From: Clostridia bacterium
GTDB taxonomy: Bacteria > Bacillota > Clostridia > Oscillospirales > CAG-272
Length of the DNA stretch: 52,451 nucleotides
Direction of reading: 5' to 3'
NCBI GenBank assembly: GCA_017440665.1
Contig: JAFSGU010000059.1
Span: 1-52,451 of the forward strand
In this document: piece after piece, positions 1 to 6,519 of the stretch
Numbering within the stretch: position 1 is the first letter of the stretch
Layout: every line of letters begins with the position of its first letter
Made by a program: the position numbers and the translations under genes
Notes under the pieces: generated by a model
Database searches by the model: none
Seen by the model: the letters and a program-made list of their open reading frames with translations, nothing else
Told to the model about the DNA's origin: nothing

Positions 1-155
1 ATGGCAGGTATCAGCTCCATGTCGGGATAACCGCCGTTTGCCTCCCAGCGCGAAATTGCCTGAGGGCTGACTCCAAGAGCATTGGCCAAATCCTCTTGTT
101 TTCTGCCATCGCGCTGTCGCAGTTGCTTTATCTTTTCACCTATCTTAATATTCAT
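1..155 (-). CDS. XRE-family transcriptional regulator, N-terminal part (runs off window)
   Basis: Only the first 51 codons are in the window; the gene continues past base 1. The visible part is a Cro/CI-type helix-turn-helix: residues about 4-45 read KIGEKIKQLR... then QEDLANALGVS and AISRWEANGG, the turn and recognition helix of HTH_3 proteins. It should bind DNA as a dimer. The ATG at 155 is chosen because a GGAGGT ribosome site (162-167) lies six bases upstream. A promoter and a palindrome that could be its own operator lie just upstream, which suggests autorepression. The C-terminal domain, which would tell a phage-type repressor from an antitoxin or metabolic regulator, is outside the window. 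Confidence 0.85.
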   Translation of the reverse strand, partial: MNIKIGEKIKQLRQRDGRKQEDLANALGVSPQAISRWEANGGYPDMELIPA

Positions 156-177
156 ACTCTGACCTCCAGTTATTGAT

Positions 178-191
178 ATCACCGGTGTGAT
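178..191. promoter_or_regulatory. Palindromic operator candidate ATCAC-N4-GTGAT
   Basis: Perfect inverted repeat ATCAC / GTGAT with a four-base centre CGGT. It lies between the -10 box and the ribosome site of the XRE gene, where a bound dimer would cover the transcription start. Repressors of the Cro/CI family commonly repress themselves this way; that this palindrome is the site is inference. Confidence 0.5.
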
Positions 192-194
192 TAT

Positions 195-223
195 ATTTTA
201 TCATATAAGGGTGCAATAGTCAA
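195..223 (-). promoter_or_regulatory. SigA-type promoter of the XRE gene
   Basis: On the minus strand TTGACT (218-223), a 17-bp spacer, then TAAAAT (195-200). The start site would fall at about 188, inside the palindrome 178-191. Confidence 0.6.
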
Positions 224-273
224 TTATCAATTCGTTGTTTAGCAATCAAGTATTACTTGTTTTTTTGAAATAA

Positions 274-332
274 AAAAGACATGCTCAAGACGGAACATGT
301 CTTTTCAAATGTACCTGCTTTATCGCAGGTAC
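274..332. terminator. Two tandem hairpins, probable terminator
   Basis: First hairpin: AAAAGACATG (274-283) pairs perfectly with CATGTCTTTT (296-305), with A-rich and T-rich flanks, so it could end transcription in either direction. Second hairpin: GTACCTGC (311-318) with GCAGGTAC (325-332). They separate the XRE promoter from the repeat array that follows. Confidence 0.5.
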
Positions 333-370
333 GCCAAAGGGTGTTTTTTTGTTTCAGCAGGGATTACGGG

Positions 371-541
371 GCAATGATGTTTGCCTTTGGCAAATGATGT
401 CGCTATGCAAATGATGTCGCTTGGGCTAATGATGTCGGCTTCGCCTAATGGGTTAGGGGCAAACATCGCATCATTGCGGAACGAAGTGGAGAAGCATCAT
501 TATGCGAAGCATAACATCATGTCGCGAAGCGATGCATCATT
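371..541. repeat. Inverted array of four plus four ATGATG/CATCAT modules with mini-hairpins
   Basis: Four direct ATGATG words start at 374, 394, 411 and 429. Four reverse-complement CATCAT words start at 469, 495, 515 and 535. Several spacers fold on themselves: TTTGCC/GGCAAA (380-394), GGC-TTC-GCC (437-445), TTATGC-GAA-GCATAA (500-514) and TCGC-GAA-GCGA (522-532). The 3' half therefore looks like reverse-complemented modules of the 5' half, and the whole can fold as nested 6-bp stems separated by side hairpins. An open frame crosses it on the plus strand but its product is only a reading of the repeat, so I do not call a gene. The downstream promoter's -35 box begins at the last base of the final CATCAT word. 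It could be a small non-autonomous mobile element, a structured RNA or a DNA cruciform. See the element at 46254-46442. Confidence 0.75.
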
Positions 542-568
542 GAAAGTTTCTGTATTTTGTGGTATAAT
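540..568 (+). promoter_or_regulatory. SigA-type promoter
   Basis: TTGAAA (540-545), 17-bp spacer, TATAAT (563-568). It abuts the repeat array and drives the gene starting at 592, leaving a very short leader. Confidence 0.75.
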
Positions 569-591
569 AAATTTGAATAGGAGTGAGATTT

Positions 592-1092
592 ATGTTATCC
601 GGATTGGTTGGAAAGAAATTTAATTGTATCAGCCGTGCGCTTGATATGCTTTGTCTGTTCTTGGGTGAGGATTTTACTTTCGTAGGTACTCGCGGACGGA
701 AGATTCATGTTGCGGAGTACTCGATTCATTTCCAAACCCAATGGCGTTTTAGAGATGATAAGGATATTCTTTTGGCATCCAGAGATGTCTATAAGCCTTA
801 TTGTGAAAATGTACCCGAAGATTGGGAATACGATTTGGTTGGCAGATCGGATGAATTGAGTAGTGTTTTTGATGTGCGGGCAAAAGAACTGATGGCAAAA
901 ATGCAAGGAACGATCGTTACAGATGTTCACCTTTCCGCTGTAAACGATGTAACCATTACATTTTCTAATGGTATCATATTTGAACAGTTCATGCCTGCCT
1001 CGCAAAAAAAAGAAGAATGGCGACTGATTGATTATATAAATGATACACAGATCATATGCTATGACGAGGACGGTAGTATTTCGCACGAATAG
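592..1092 (+). CDS. Conserved-type small protein of unknown function, 166 aa
   Basis: I do not recognise the family. The protein is soluble, acidic and without signal peptide or membrane segment. It starts MLSGLVGKKFNCISRALDM and ends with a WRLIDYINDTQ stretch followed by an acidic tail. Size, composition and the pattern 'ITFSNGIIFEQFMP' recall single-domain immunity-like or DUF proteins encoded alone in Clostridia, but that is an impression only. The ATG at 592 is preferred over a GTG at 583 because AGGAG (579-583) lies eight bases upstream. It stands alone between the repeat array and a palindromic terminator, with its own strong promoter. Confidence 0.65.
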   Translation: MLSGLVGKKFNCISRALDMLCLFLGEDFTFVGTRGRKIHVAEYSIHFQTQWRFRDDKDILLASRDVYKPYCENVPEDWEYDLVGRSDELSSVFDVRAKELMAKMQGTIVTDVHLSAVNDVTITFSNGIIFEQFMPASQKKEEWRLIDYINDTQIICYDEDGSISHE

Positions 1093-1188
1093 ACGGAAAC
1101 TTGTGTGTCATTTTGCGATTGTTTCTTTTTCAAATACAGATCTGTTTACAAATAAGGGGACGTGGCTCTAAAGCCCCATGATAAACGC

Positions 1189-1222
1189 AAACACCGTTTC
1201 GGCGTAATCCGAAACGGTGTTT
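1189..1222. terminator. Perfect 14-bp hairpin, probable bidirectional terminator
   Basis: AAACACCGTTTCGG (1189-1202), loop CGTAAT, CCGAAACGGTGTTT (1209-1222). It is followed by a T-rich but interrupted stretch. It lies between the plus-strand gene ending at 1092 and the converging minus-strand genes. The rest of 1093-1316 shows nothing else. Confidence 0.65.
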
Positions 1223-1316
1223 GTTATGTTTTGAGCAGATTATACGTATCATGTGTTTCAGATCGTGTCTTAATATTTATCACGAAGAAACTCAAAAAGC
1301 ATTTCCCAAAGCTTGA

Positions 1317-1604
1317 TCATGGAAATGACAGCAGTACGGCGCAAAATATTTTGCCAATAAATACCTGTAGTGTTGAGGATAGTTTGTCCGAATATTTTAT
1401 TTCCAAAAATACAAGTAAAACTATTCCCGCAAGAGCCAGTATTCCTGCGGCACAGCAAAAGGACATGAGATAGGGATAATACACGAATCCCGCGAAGATG
1501 TCAAGCGGTAAGGTATAAATAACGCACTGCAGAAGCAGACTTAGCAAAATAGCGTAAAGCAGGGTCATAAGACAATGAATGATGATTTTAGACGTTTTTC
1601 TCAT
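1317..1604 (-). CDS. Small membrane protein, 95 aa, possibly frameshifted at its C-terminus
   Basis: Unknown family. Two hydrophobic stretches (about residues 8-30 and 44-68) and a basic start (MRKTSK) indicate a two-span membrane protein. AGGAG lies ten bases upstream of the ATG at 1604. The frame ends abruptly after KIFCAVLLSFP; the next frame, closing at 1270, continues with an amphipathic basic tail (MIKLWEMLFEFLRDKY), so the natural protein may be about 15 residues longer with a one-base error or mutation near 1320. That is a guess from composition. It is the last of three minus-strand genes (2741 to 1317). Confidence 0.5.
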   Translation of the reverse strand: MRKTSKIIIHCLMTLLYAILLSLLLQCVIYTLPLDIFAGFVYYPYLMSFCCAAGILALAGIVLLVFLEIKYSDKLSSTLQVFIGKIFCAVLLSFP

Positions 1605-1637
1605 GTGGGCAGTTCTCCTGTATTTGATGGTAGCTTT

Positions 1638-1970
1638 TCATACCTTGACTTGTGTTACCGGTACGAACACTATAACAAAAGGGTCGTATCTGTCACCCAT
1701 CGCTGAGTAATGGCATATCTCCAAAAACTTGTCGTCCTTATGGATATCATTGTGTGGAATATATTTATCGAATAGTATTATCCATTCTTTCTCGGTCAAT
1801 GGTTTTATTACTTCCATATCAAAGCTGATATCCGTCATGGAACTGTCTTTGTGGTAAGCTTCTTCCCTGTGTGAAACGTACTTGAGACAGTCTTCACTTT
1901 CTGCCGCGAGCAAGACCTTACTACATATATCGGGGACAAGTTCGGATGCTAATATAAGGTGTATATACAT
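1638..1970 (-). CDS. Hypothetical protein, 110 aa
   Basis: Not recognised. Soluble, slightly acidic, starting MYIHLILASELVPDICSK and ending in a hydrophobic strand (DPFVIVFVPVTQVKV). The start at 1970 is chosen over an in-frame ATG at 1985 because GGAGG (1979-1983) lies at proper distance only for the inner one. It follows the beta-propeller-like gene by about 25 bp and probably shares its transcript. Confidence 0.5.
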   Translation of the reverse strand: MYIHLILASELVPDICSKVLLAAESEDCLKYVSHREEAYHKDSSMTDISFDMEVIKPLTEKEWIILFDKYIPHNDIHKDDKFLEICHYSAMGDRYDPFVIVFVPVTQVKV

Positions 1971-1994
1971 GAATACTTCCTCCATAACCGATCT

Positions 1995-2741
1995 TTACGT
2001 ATCAGCTCCACTGCTTTTATACCCTTCGAGATATTTTGACTTCAAATAATACTCGAACACGGCGTTTGGTAAACGCTTGGGCGGATAGGTCGAATTGTCC
2101 CACACGTTTTTGAATCCCGCCACACGGATGATTCCGCAAGGCTGTAAAGTGATATTGTTAATACAGAAATCCGTATGTCCGTCTGTGAACTCGCGGTGTG
2201 TAAAGCTTTCCGCAACGGCAAGCGTTTCGGCATCTATTATTTCCCATTTGCGCGCGGTGGCCTTACATACTATATATCTGTTGTCAAGTGAAGTAAATCC
2301 CCATGCGTACGCGGGACGTTTTTCCTTTATGACTTCTCCCGTGTCCACGTCGATCAGGTGCATGGCATATTCATGTACGTGGGCTGTGACCGTACGGTCT
2401 CCGACAAAGATGTTCGTGACACCACGTCGGCTTTTTGTCCGCCACAGCTGCTCACCCGTTTTTGCATTATAGCAAAAAAGTCCCATGTTCCACGTTTGCA
2501 CAAAGACTTTCGTGCCGTCCGCAGAAACTGCGATTCCAAACTGTCCCATATTGTATGAGTCGATATATTTGCTTTTCCACGTGTGCTTTTCACCCGATCT
2601 GTACAGAACCGTGACCGTGCAGTCGGCAGGTGAATAATGAAGTGACGCAACAGGGCCGTCCGAGTAGTAATTTGTCCATTTCTCAGGGTCAGAGTATACA
2701 GAATATTTTTTATGATGAGCGAGCAGTACCGATCCTTCCAT
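1995..2741 (-). CDS. WD40/PQQ-like beta-propeller-type protein, 248 aa
   Basis: The sequence is built of short beta-rich repeats typical of propellers: SADGTKVFVQTWNMGLFCYN, AKTGEQLWRTKS, HEYAMHLIDVDTGEVI, SLDNRYIVCKATARKWEIID. The 'TGExxW' and 'xxTGEVI' turns are those of PQQ-like and WD-like blades. There is no signal peptide, so it is probably cytosolic and a binding scaffold; no catalytic motif is visible and no partner is indicated. ATG at 2741 has AGGTGG seven bases upstream; a GTG at 2744 is possible. It is the first gene of the minus-strand group reading toward 1317 and has its own promoter at 2766-2794. Confidence 0.6.
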   Translation of the reverse strand: MEGSVLLAHHKKYSVYSDPEKWTNYYSDGPVASLHYSPADCTVTVLYRSGEKHTWKSKYIDSYNMGQFGIAVSADGTKVFVQTWNMGLFCYNAKTGEQLWRTKSRRGVTNIFVGDRTVTAHVHEYAMHLIDVDTGEVIKEKRPAYAWGFTSLDNRYIVCKATARKWEIIDAETLAVAESFTHREFTDGHTDFCINNITLQPCGIIRVAGFKNVWDNSTYPPKRLPNAVFEYYLKSKYLEGYKSSGADT

Positions 2742-2765
2742 CACTCCACCACCTTTCTCTCCCTT

Positions 2766-2794
2766 ATTATATCATATAAAGGTGGAGAATTCAA
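2766..2794 (-). promoter_or_regulatory. SigA-type promoter of the beta-propeller gene
   Basis: Minus strand TTGAAT (2789-2794), 17-bp spacer, TATAAT (2766-2771), about 25 bp upstream of the ATG at 2741. Confidence 0.7.
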
Positions 2795-2835
2795 GGTGTG
2801 GGACCATGTCTATATACCAACCATACATAACAAAA

Positions 2836-2860
2836 ACGGGTGGATTGTAAGTCCACCCGT
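2836..2860 (-). terminator. Terminator of the acyltransferase operon
   Basis: Stem ACGGGTGGA (2836-2844) / TCCACCCGT (2852-2860); on the minus strand the stem runs straight into TTTTTG. It closes the operon that starts at 6424. Confidence 0.8.
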
Positions 2861-2868
2861 ACGTTATA

Positions 2869-3792
2869 TTAAAGCGTATGTGCGTCTCTCGTGAGAAGCT
2901 TTTCTCCGTCGAAGACGAGGATACCGATGCCCTCACCGGGCTCGCCGCCTTCAAGCATATACTTCTTGAAAGCGCGTCTCATACGTGTGTCCTCGGGATA
3001 GTCCTCCACGGGAAGTTTATTATCGGCTGCAGCACCGAAAACTCTCCAGTCGTCACCGAATTCTTCCTCGGGTCGGCGGCGGATAATATCCCAGTCCTCC
3101 ATAAAGTCACGTGCTCCGCCTCCCTCGGGGAATACGTTTCTGTAATCGGGGAAGAGAAGCCATGAACCGCAGTCACAGTACAGCTTGTCAAGTCCCGTTT
3201 CCTTGGTATAGAAGTCATACGCCATCTTGTAGGACTTGAGACGAGACTCATAATCGAAGGGCTCGCCGCTTGAAGGAATGTGGATACCCTTGATGGGAGT
3301 TCCGTTTGTGATCTTGATGTCGCCAAGCTCGTAGGGATTCATCATTTCAAACTCTCCGTCCTCGTACTCGAAGCGTCCGAACTTGATGATACGGCAGGTG
3401 AAGAAAAGACCGTACCAGCCTGCAACGAAGGTGCCCCATACGCCCTTTACGTTCTTGCACTCGATGACCTTGCATCTCAGGTCTGAGAAGGTATCGTAAA
3501 ATACCTCTTCTGTGACGCCTCTCTTGTCGTACTTAACTTTTGCAGACTCAGTGGCGATAAGAAGAAGGAGCATCCAGCAGGAGTAATAGTTCTCGCCTGT
3601 CTTATCGGCGAATGCGTGGAGCTTTGCGCGGGTAACGTCCGTGTCGATCTCCTTTACGTAGTTGGCAATGATAGCGTCGAACTCTTCCTCGTAACCTGCC
3701 TTTACTCTGTCAAAGAGCTCTGTGAAGTATACCTTAGCCTCATCGGGGAAGGATATCTTGTCCATTAAGTTTTTTGCAAAATCAAATTTCAT
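2869..3792 (-). CDS. Acyltransferase-domain (GNAT_N/GNAT_C-like) protein, paralogue 3, 307 aa
   Basis: One of three tandem paralogues (2869-5678). All share a helical N-terminal half and a C-terminal half with the signature 'GIHIPSSGEPF', 'RLKSYKMAYDFY', 'CDCGSWLLFPDY' and 'VFPEGG'. This resembles the NAT_N plus GNAT_C pair (DUF5596-type acyltransferase-domain proteins), in which a 'C-SWLL-P' motif precedes a conserved Pro/Ser loop. They would transfer an acyl group from a CoA-type donor; the acceptor is unknown. No membrane segment is seen. This copy is the most diverged in the middle (EDGEFEMMNPYELGDIKI) and ends LTRDAHTL instead of LTRK. Good AAGGAAA ribosome site. Last gene of its operon. 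Confidence 0.7.
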   Translation of the reverse strand: MKFDFAKNLMDKISFPDEAKVYFTELFDRVKAGYEEEFDAIIANYVKEIDTDVTRAKLHAFADKTGENYYSCWMLLLLIATESAKVKYDKRGVTEEVFYDTFSDLRCKVIECKNVKGVWGTFVAGWYGLFFTCRIIKFGRFEYEDGEFEMMNPYELGDIKITNGTPIKGIHIPSSGEPFDYESRLKSYKMAYDFYTKETGLDKLYCDCGSWLLFPDYRNVFPEGGGARDFMEDWDIIRRRPEEEFGDDWRVFGAAADNKLPVEDYPEDTRMRRAFKKYMLEGGEPGEGIGILVFDGEKLLTRDAHTL

Positions 3793-3836
3793 AGCTTTAA
3801 TTTCCTTTGGCCTTTTTATGTGTAATAATTTATGTG

Positions 3837-4742
3837 TCAGTTTTTTCTTGTGAGAAGACTCTCTCCGTCGAATACCAGGATACCCTCGCCATAACCGTTT
3901 TTGCCGCCGCTTATAAGATGCTTCTTGAAAGCCCGTCTCATACGGGTGTCCTCGGGATAATCCTCGGGCCTTTTGCCCTCTACGTCACCGAACACTCGCC
4001 AGTCGTCATCGAAATCCCCAAAATCGGTTACGGTGTGAAGCCTGAAATCGTTAAAGAAATCTCCTGCGCTTCCGCCCTCGGGGAAAACCTTTTGATATTC
4101 GGGATAGAGAAGCCATGAGCCGCATTCGCACATCAGGTACTCTACTCCATCCTCGCGCTTGAAGAAGTCGTACGCCATTTTGTAAGACTTCATCCTCTCC
4201 TCGAGAGTGAAAGGCTCGCCGGTTGATGGAATATGTATGCCGTACATGGTATAGCAGTCCGGGATAGTAACGTCTCCCACTACGAAGGGCTCGCCTCTGG
4301 CGTACATTCCTTTTATGTACTCAAGTCTGCCAAGCTTGATGATGTTACAGGCGAGAAAGTGACGGTACCATCCGTGTACAAATGTACCCCAGATACCCTT
4401 TACATCCTTGCACTCGATGAGCTTGCATCTGAGGTCGGAGAAGGTGTCGTAGAATATCTCGTCGGATACACCTCTCTTGTCATATTTCTTTTTTGCTTCC
4501 TCGGACACGAGAAGGAGAAGAAGCATCCAGTAGGGGTAGTAGCATCCGCCCGCCTTTTCTGCAAATGCACGGATATTTTTTGAGAAGCCGTCACAGTCGA
4601 TTTCATCGTATGCATTGATGAGGGCATCGAACTCTTCCTCATGATCAGCCTTTACTTTGTCGTAAAGCTCCGCGAAGAAAGCTTTCGCTTCTACAGGGAA
4701 GGACGTTTTGTCCATGAGTGTTTTTGCGAAACTGAAATCCAT
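3837..4742 (-). CDS. Acyltransferase-domain (GNAT_N/GNAT_C-like) protein, paralogue 2, 301 aa
   Basis: Middle copy of the tandem triplet. Diagnostic blocks are 'YDKRGVSDEIFYDTFSDLRC', 'GTFVHGWYRHF', 'GIHIPSTGEPFTLEER', 'CECGSWLLYPEY' and a C-terminal 'RRAFKKHLISGG' followed by 'ILVFDGESLL'. It is close to both neighbours over the whole length, so the triplet arose by gene duplication. The gap to the next gene is 44 bp and to the preceding one 24 bp, so one transcript is likely. AGGAATT lies upstream of the ATG. Substrate not inferable; retention of the putative C-terminal core in all three argues for three active enzymes with different acceptors or a redundant set. Confidence 0.7.
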   Translation of the reverse strand: MDFSFAKTLMDKTSFPVEAKAFFAELYDKVKADHEEEFDALINAYDEIDCDGFSKNIRAFAEKAGGCYYPYWMLLLLLVSEEAKKKYDKRGVSDEIFYDTFSDLRCKLIECKDVKGIWGTFVHGWYRHFLACNIIKLGRLEYIKGMYARGEPFVVGDVTIPDCYTMYGIHIPSTGEPFTLEERMKSYKMAYDFFKREDGVEYLMCECGSWLLYPEYQKVFPEGGSAGDFFNDFRLHTVTDFGDFDDDWRVFGDVEGKRPEDYPEDTRMRRAFKKHLISGGKNGYGEGILVFDGESLLTRKN

Positions 4743-4766
4743 AACTAAAATTCCTCGCGATTTATA

Positions 4767-5678
4767 TCAGTCTTTTCTTGTGAGAAGCTTTTCGCCGTCG
4801 AAAACGAGCATGCCTACACCGTAGCCGTTATTGCCTCCGCTAAGCAGGTGTTTCTTAAAATTACGTCTCATGCGGGTGTTTTCGGGATAATCCTCGAATT
4901 TTTTGCCGTTAACGTCACCGAATACGCGCCATGCATCACCAAACTCGTCCTCGTCACGGGAGAAGAGCATGTCGAAGTCATGGTAGAAATCCTTCGCGCC
5001 TCCACCCTCGGGGAATACGCTTTGATATTCGGGATACAGCAGCCATGAGCCGCAGTCGCAAATGAGATATTTTGAGCCTGTCTCTCGGGTGTAGAAGTCG
5101 TACGCCATTTTGTATGATTTGAGTCTCTCTTCGAGAGTAAACGGCTCTCCGCTTGAGGGGATGTGTATGCCGAGGATACGGTCGCCCTTCTTTATTACAA
5201 CGTCTCCGAGAACGTAGGGTTCGTCTCTGTTGTATACGTTGTCCTGATATTCAAGTCTGCCGAATTTGATAAGCTCGCAGTCGAAGAAGTGACGGTACCA
5301 GCCTGCAACGAACGTACCCCACTTTCCGTAAATGTCCATGCATTCCATGAGCTTATATTTGATGTCGCAGAACGTGTCGTAGAACACCTCGTCGGACACA
5401 CCGCGGGCGTCGTACTTCGCTTTCACCTTTTCAGCGCCTAAAAGCAGGACGAGTATCCACGTGGAATATACGCTGTAGCCGTGTGACTTTAACAAGACGA
5501 TGAGACGGTTGTCTATGTCGTCAGTATTTACGTCTCTTACGTAATCTTCGACTATGGTGTCGATCACCGATTCGTTTCCGTCGCTGATGATCTTATCCAT
5601 ATGTGCCACGTAGAACTTTTTAGCTTCCTCGGGGAAATCTATCTTATCCATTAAAAATTTTGCATATGTAACGTTCAT
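4767..5678 (-). CDS. Acyltransferase-domain (GNAT_N/GNAT_C-like) protein, paralogue 1, 303 aa
   Basis: First of the three paralogues in transcription order. It carries the same blocks: 'YDARGVSDEVFYDTFCDI', 'GTFVAGWYRHFFDCELIKFG', 'GIHIPSSGEPFTLEERLKSY', 'CDCGSWLLYPEYQSVFPEGG' and 'RRNFKKHLLSGG'. Its N-terminal 100 residues differ most from the others (e.g. DKIISDGNESVIDTIVEDY), as expected if this helical region sets specificity. AGGAGA lies seven bases before the ATG at 5678. The gene begins 20 bp after the DUF6062 gene, so the two are co-transcribed. Confidence 0.7.
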   Translation of the reverse strand: MNVTYAKFLMDKIDFPEEAKKFYVAHMDKIISDGNESVIDTIVEDYVRDVNTDDIDNRLIVLLKSHGYSVYSTWILVLLLGAEKVKAKYDARGVSDEVFYDTFCDIKYKLMECMDIYGKWGTFVAGWYRHFFDCELIKFGRLEYQDNVYNRDEPYVLGDVVIKKGDRILGIHIPSSGEPFTLEERLKSYKMAYDFYTRETGSKYLICDCGSWLLYPEYQSVFPEGGGAKDFYHDFDMLFSRDEDEFGDAWRVFGDVNGKKFEDYPENTRMRRNFKKHLLSGGNNGYGVGMLVFDGEKLLTRKD

Positions 5679-5698
5679 AATAGGTCTCCTGTGTGAAC

Positions 5699-6424
5699 TT
5701 ATTTTTTGTCCTTGGCGTCGGGCACCTTGTCACCTGACAGGAAGTATGCGGTGCGCTCCGGCGCGTCCTTTGCACCCTCCCAAGGTTCGTCCGCATAGCG
5801 GTAGTCGAACTTCTTGCAGAAGCGGGAAACGTCATCCTTCAGCGAAGCGATGTACTCAGCCTCAGCCGCGCCGACCGATTTATAGAATTCAGCAAACTCT
5901 CTCTTGGACAGTCTCACCTGTGCCGCAGCAAGGAAGCGGGTGAAGTGATCAAGGCAGAAATGATGCTGAGCGGCGGTCTTGTCACGGAAGGCTGTGTCGC
6001 ACTGCCAAAGAAGAGCCGCGGTTTCTATCATGAGATTGAAGTTGTGCTCGATGCGTGAGCATATGTAGCATCCGTCGGAAATGGAGCGGAGACTCTTTGA
6101 AGCAGCAGCGCCCGATTTTGCGGCGAACATACCGAACTTCATCTGCTCGCTGATATGCTCAAGGTGGCTTTCAAGCATGAGTGCCAAGGGAAGGCGCTTG
6201 CCCATGGTGAAGAGCTGCTCAAGATGGGTGGGGCAAAAGCCCTGAGCGTTGGTTTTGAGCCTTGTGTCCGGCTCCATCATGGACGCGCCGAGGATAAGCT
6301 CGGTCTCGTCGCACTCAAGCTTTTTGTACAGACGGCAGAAGGGGCAAACGTGCACGCCCTCCCCTGAGTCTGCGGCGGAGGCTTCAAATGCCTCGTTGAC
6401 GGGAATGGTGTAGATCTGTTCCAT
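5699..6424 (-). CDS. DUF6062 family protein, 241 aa
   Basis: Starts MEQIYTIPVNEAFEA, the usual opening of DUF6062 proteins of Clostridia. It contains a CPFC motif (residues 27-30), 'GFCPTHLEQL' and later 'GCYICSRIEHNF', with 'FCLDHF' near the middle; these Cys/His pairs look like metal-binding knuckles. The family's function is unknown to me. The protein is soluble and mostly helical. AAAGGTGAT lies upstream of the ATG at 6424. It leads the operon with the three acyltransferase-like genes, which makes a shared pathway plausible. The minus-strand promoter in the 95-bp gap to ogg is not clear-cut (a TAATAC box with a poor -35). Confidence 0.8.
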   Translation of the reverse strand: MEQIYTIPVNEAFEASAADSGEGVHVCPFCRLYKKLECDETELILGASMMEPDTRLKTNAQGFCPTHLEQLFTMGKRLPLALMLESHLEHISEQMKFGMFAAKSGAAASKSLRSISDGCYICSRIEHNFNLMIETAALLWQCDTAFRDKTAAQHHFCLDHFTRFLAAAQVRLSKREFAEFYKSVGAAEAEYIASLKDDVSRFCKKFDYRYADEPWEGAKDAPERTAYFLSGDKVPDAKDKK

Positions 6425-6454
6425 AAGTTACATCACCTTTTGTATTAGAATTAC

Positions 6455-6483
6455 TTGGATTTTTGTCGTATTTATGATATAAT
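6455..6483 (+). promoter_or_regulatory. SigA-type promoter of the ogg gene
   Basis: TTGGAT (6455-6460), 17-bp spacer, TATAAT (6478-6483), about 37 bp upstream of the TTG start. Confidence 0.7.
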
Positions 6484-6519
6484 GAAAATGAAATTACGAA
6501 TGAAAATGAGGTTGTCGAT

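Noticed and set aside
371-541. CRISPR array
   Set aside because: Repeats are six bases, spacers are 11-20 bp self-complementary hairpins, and the second half is inverted; none of this fits CRISPR, and no cas genes are present.
381-623. An 80-codon open frame across the ATGATG array
   Set aside because: Its sequence is just translated repeat words and it overlaps the promoter at 540-568.
595-1086. 163-codon minus-strand frame opposite the gene at 592
   Set aside because: The plus frame has promoter and ribosome site; the minus frame has neither.
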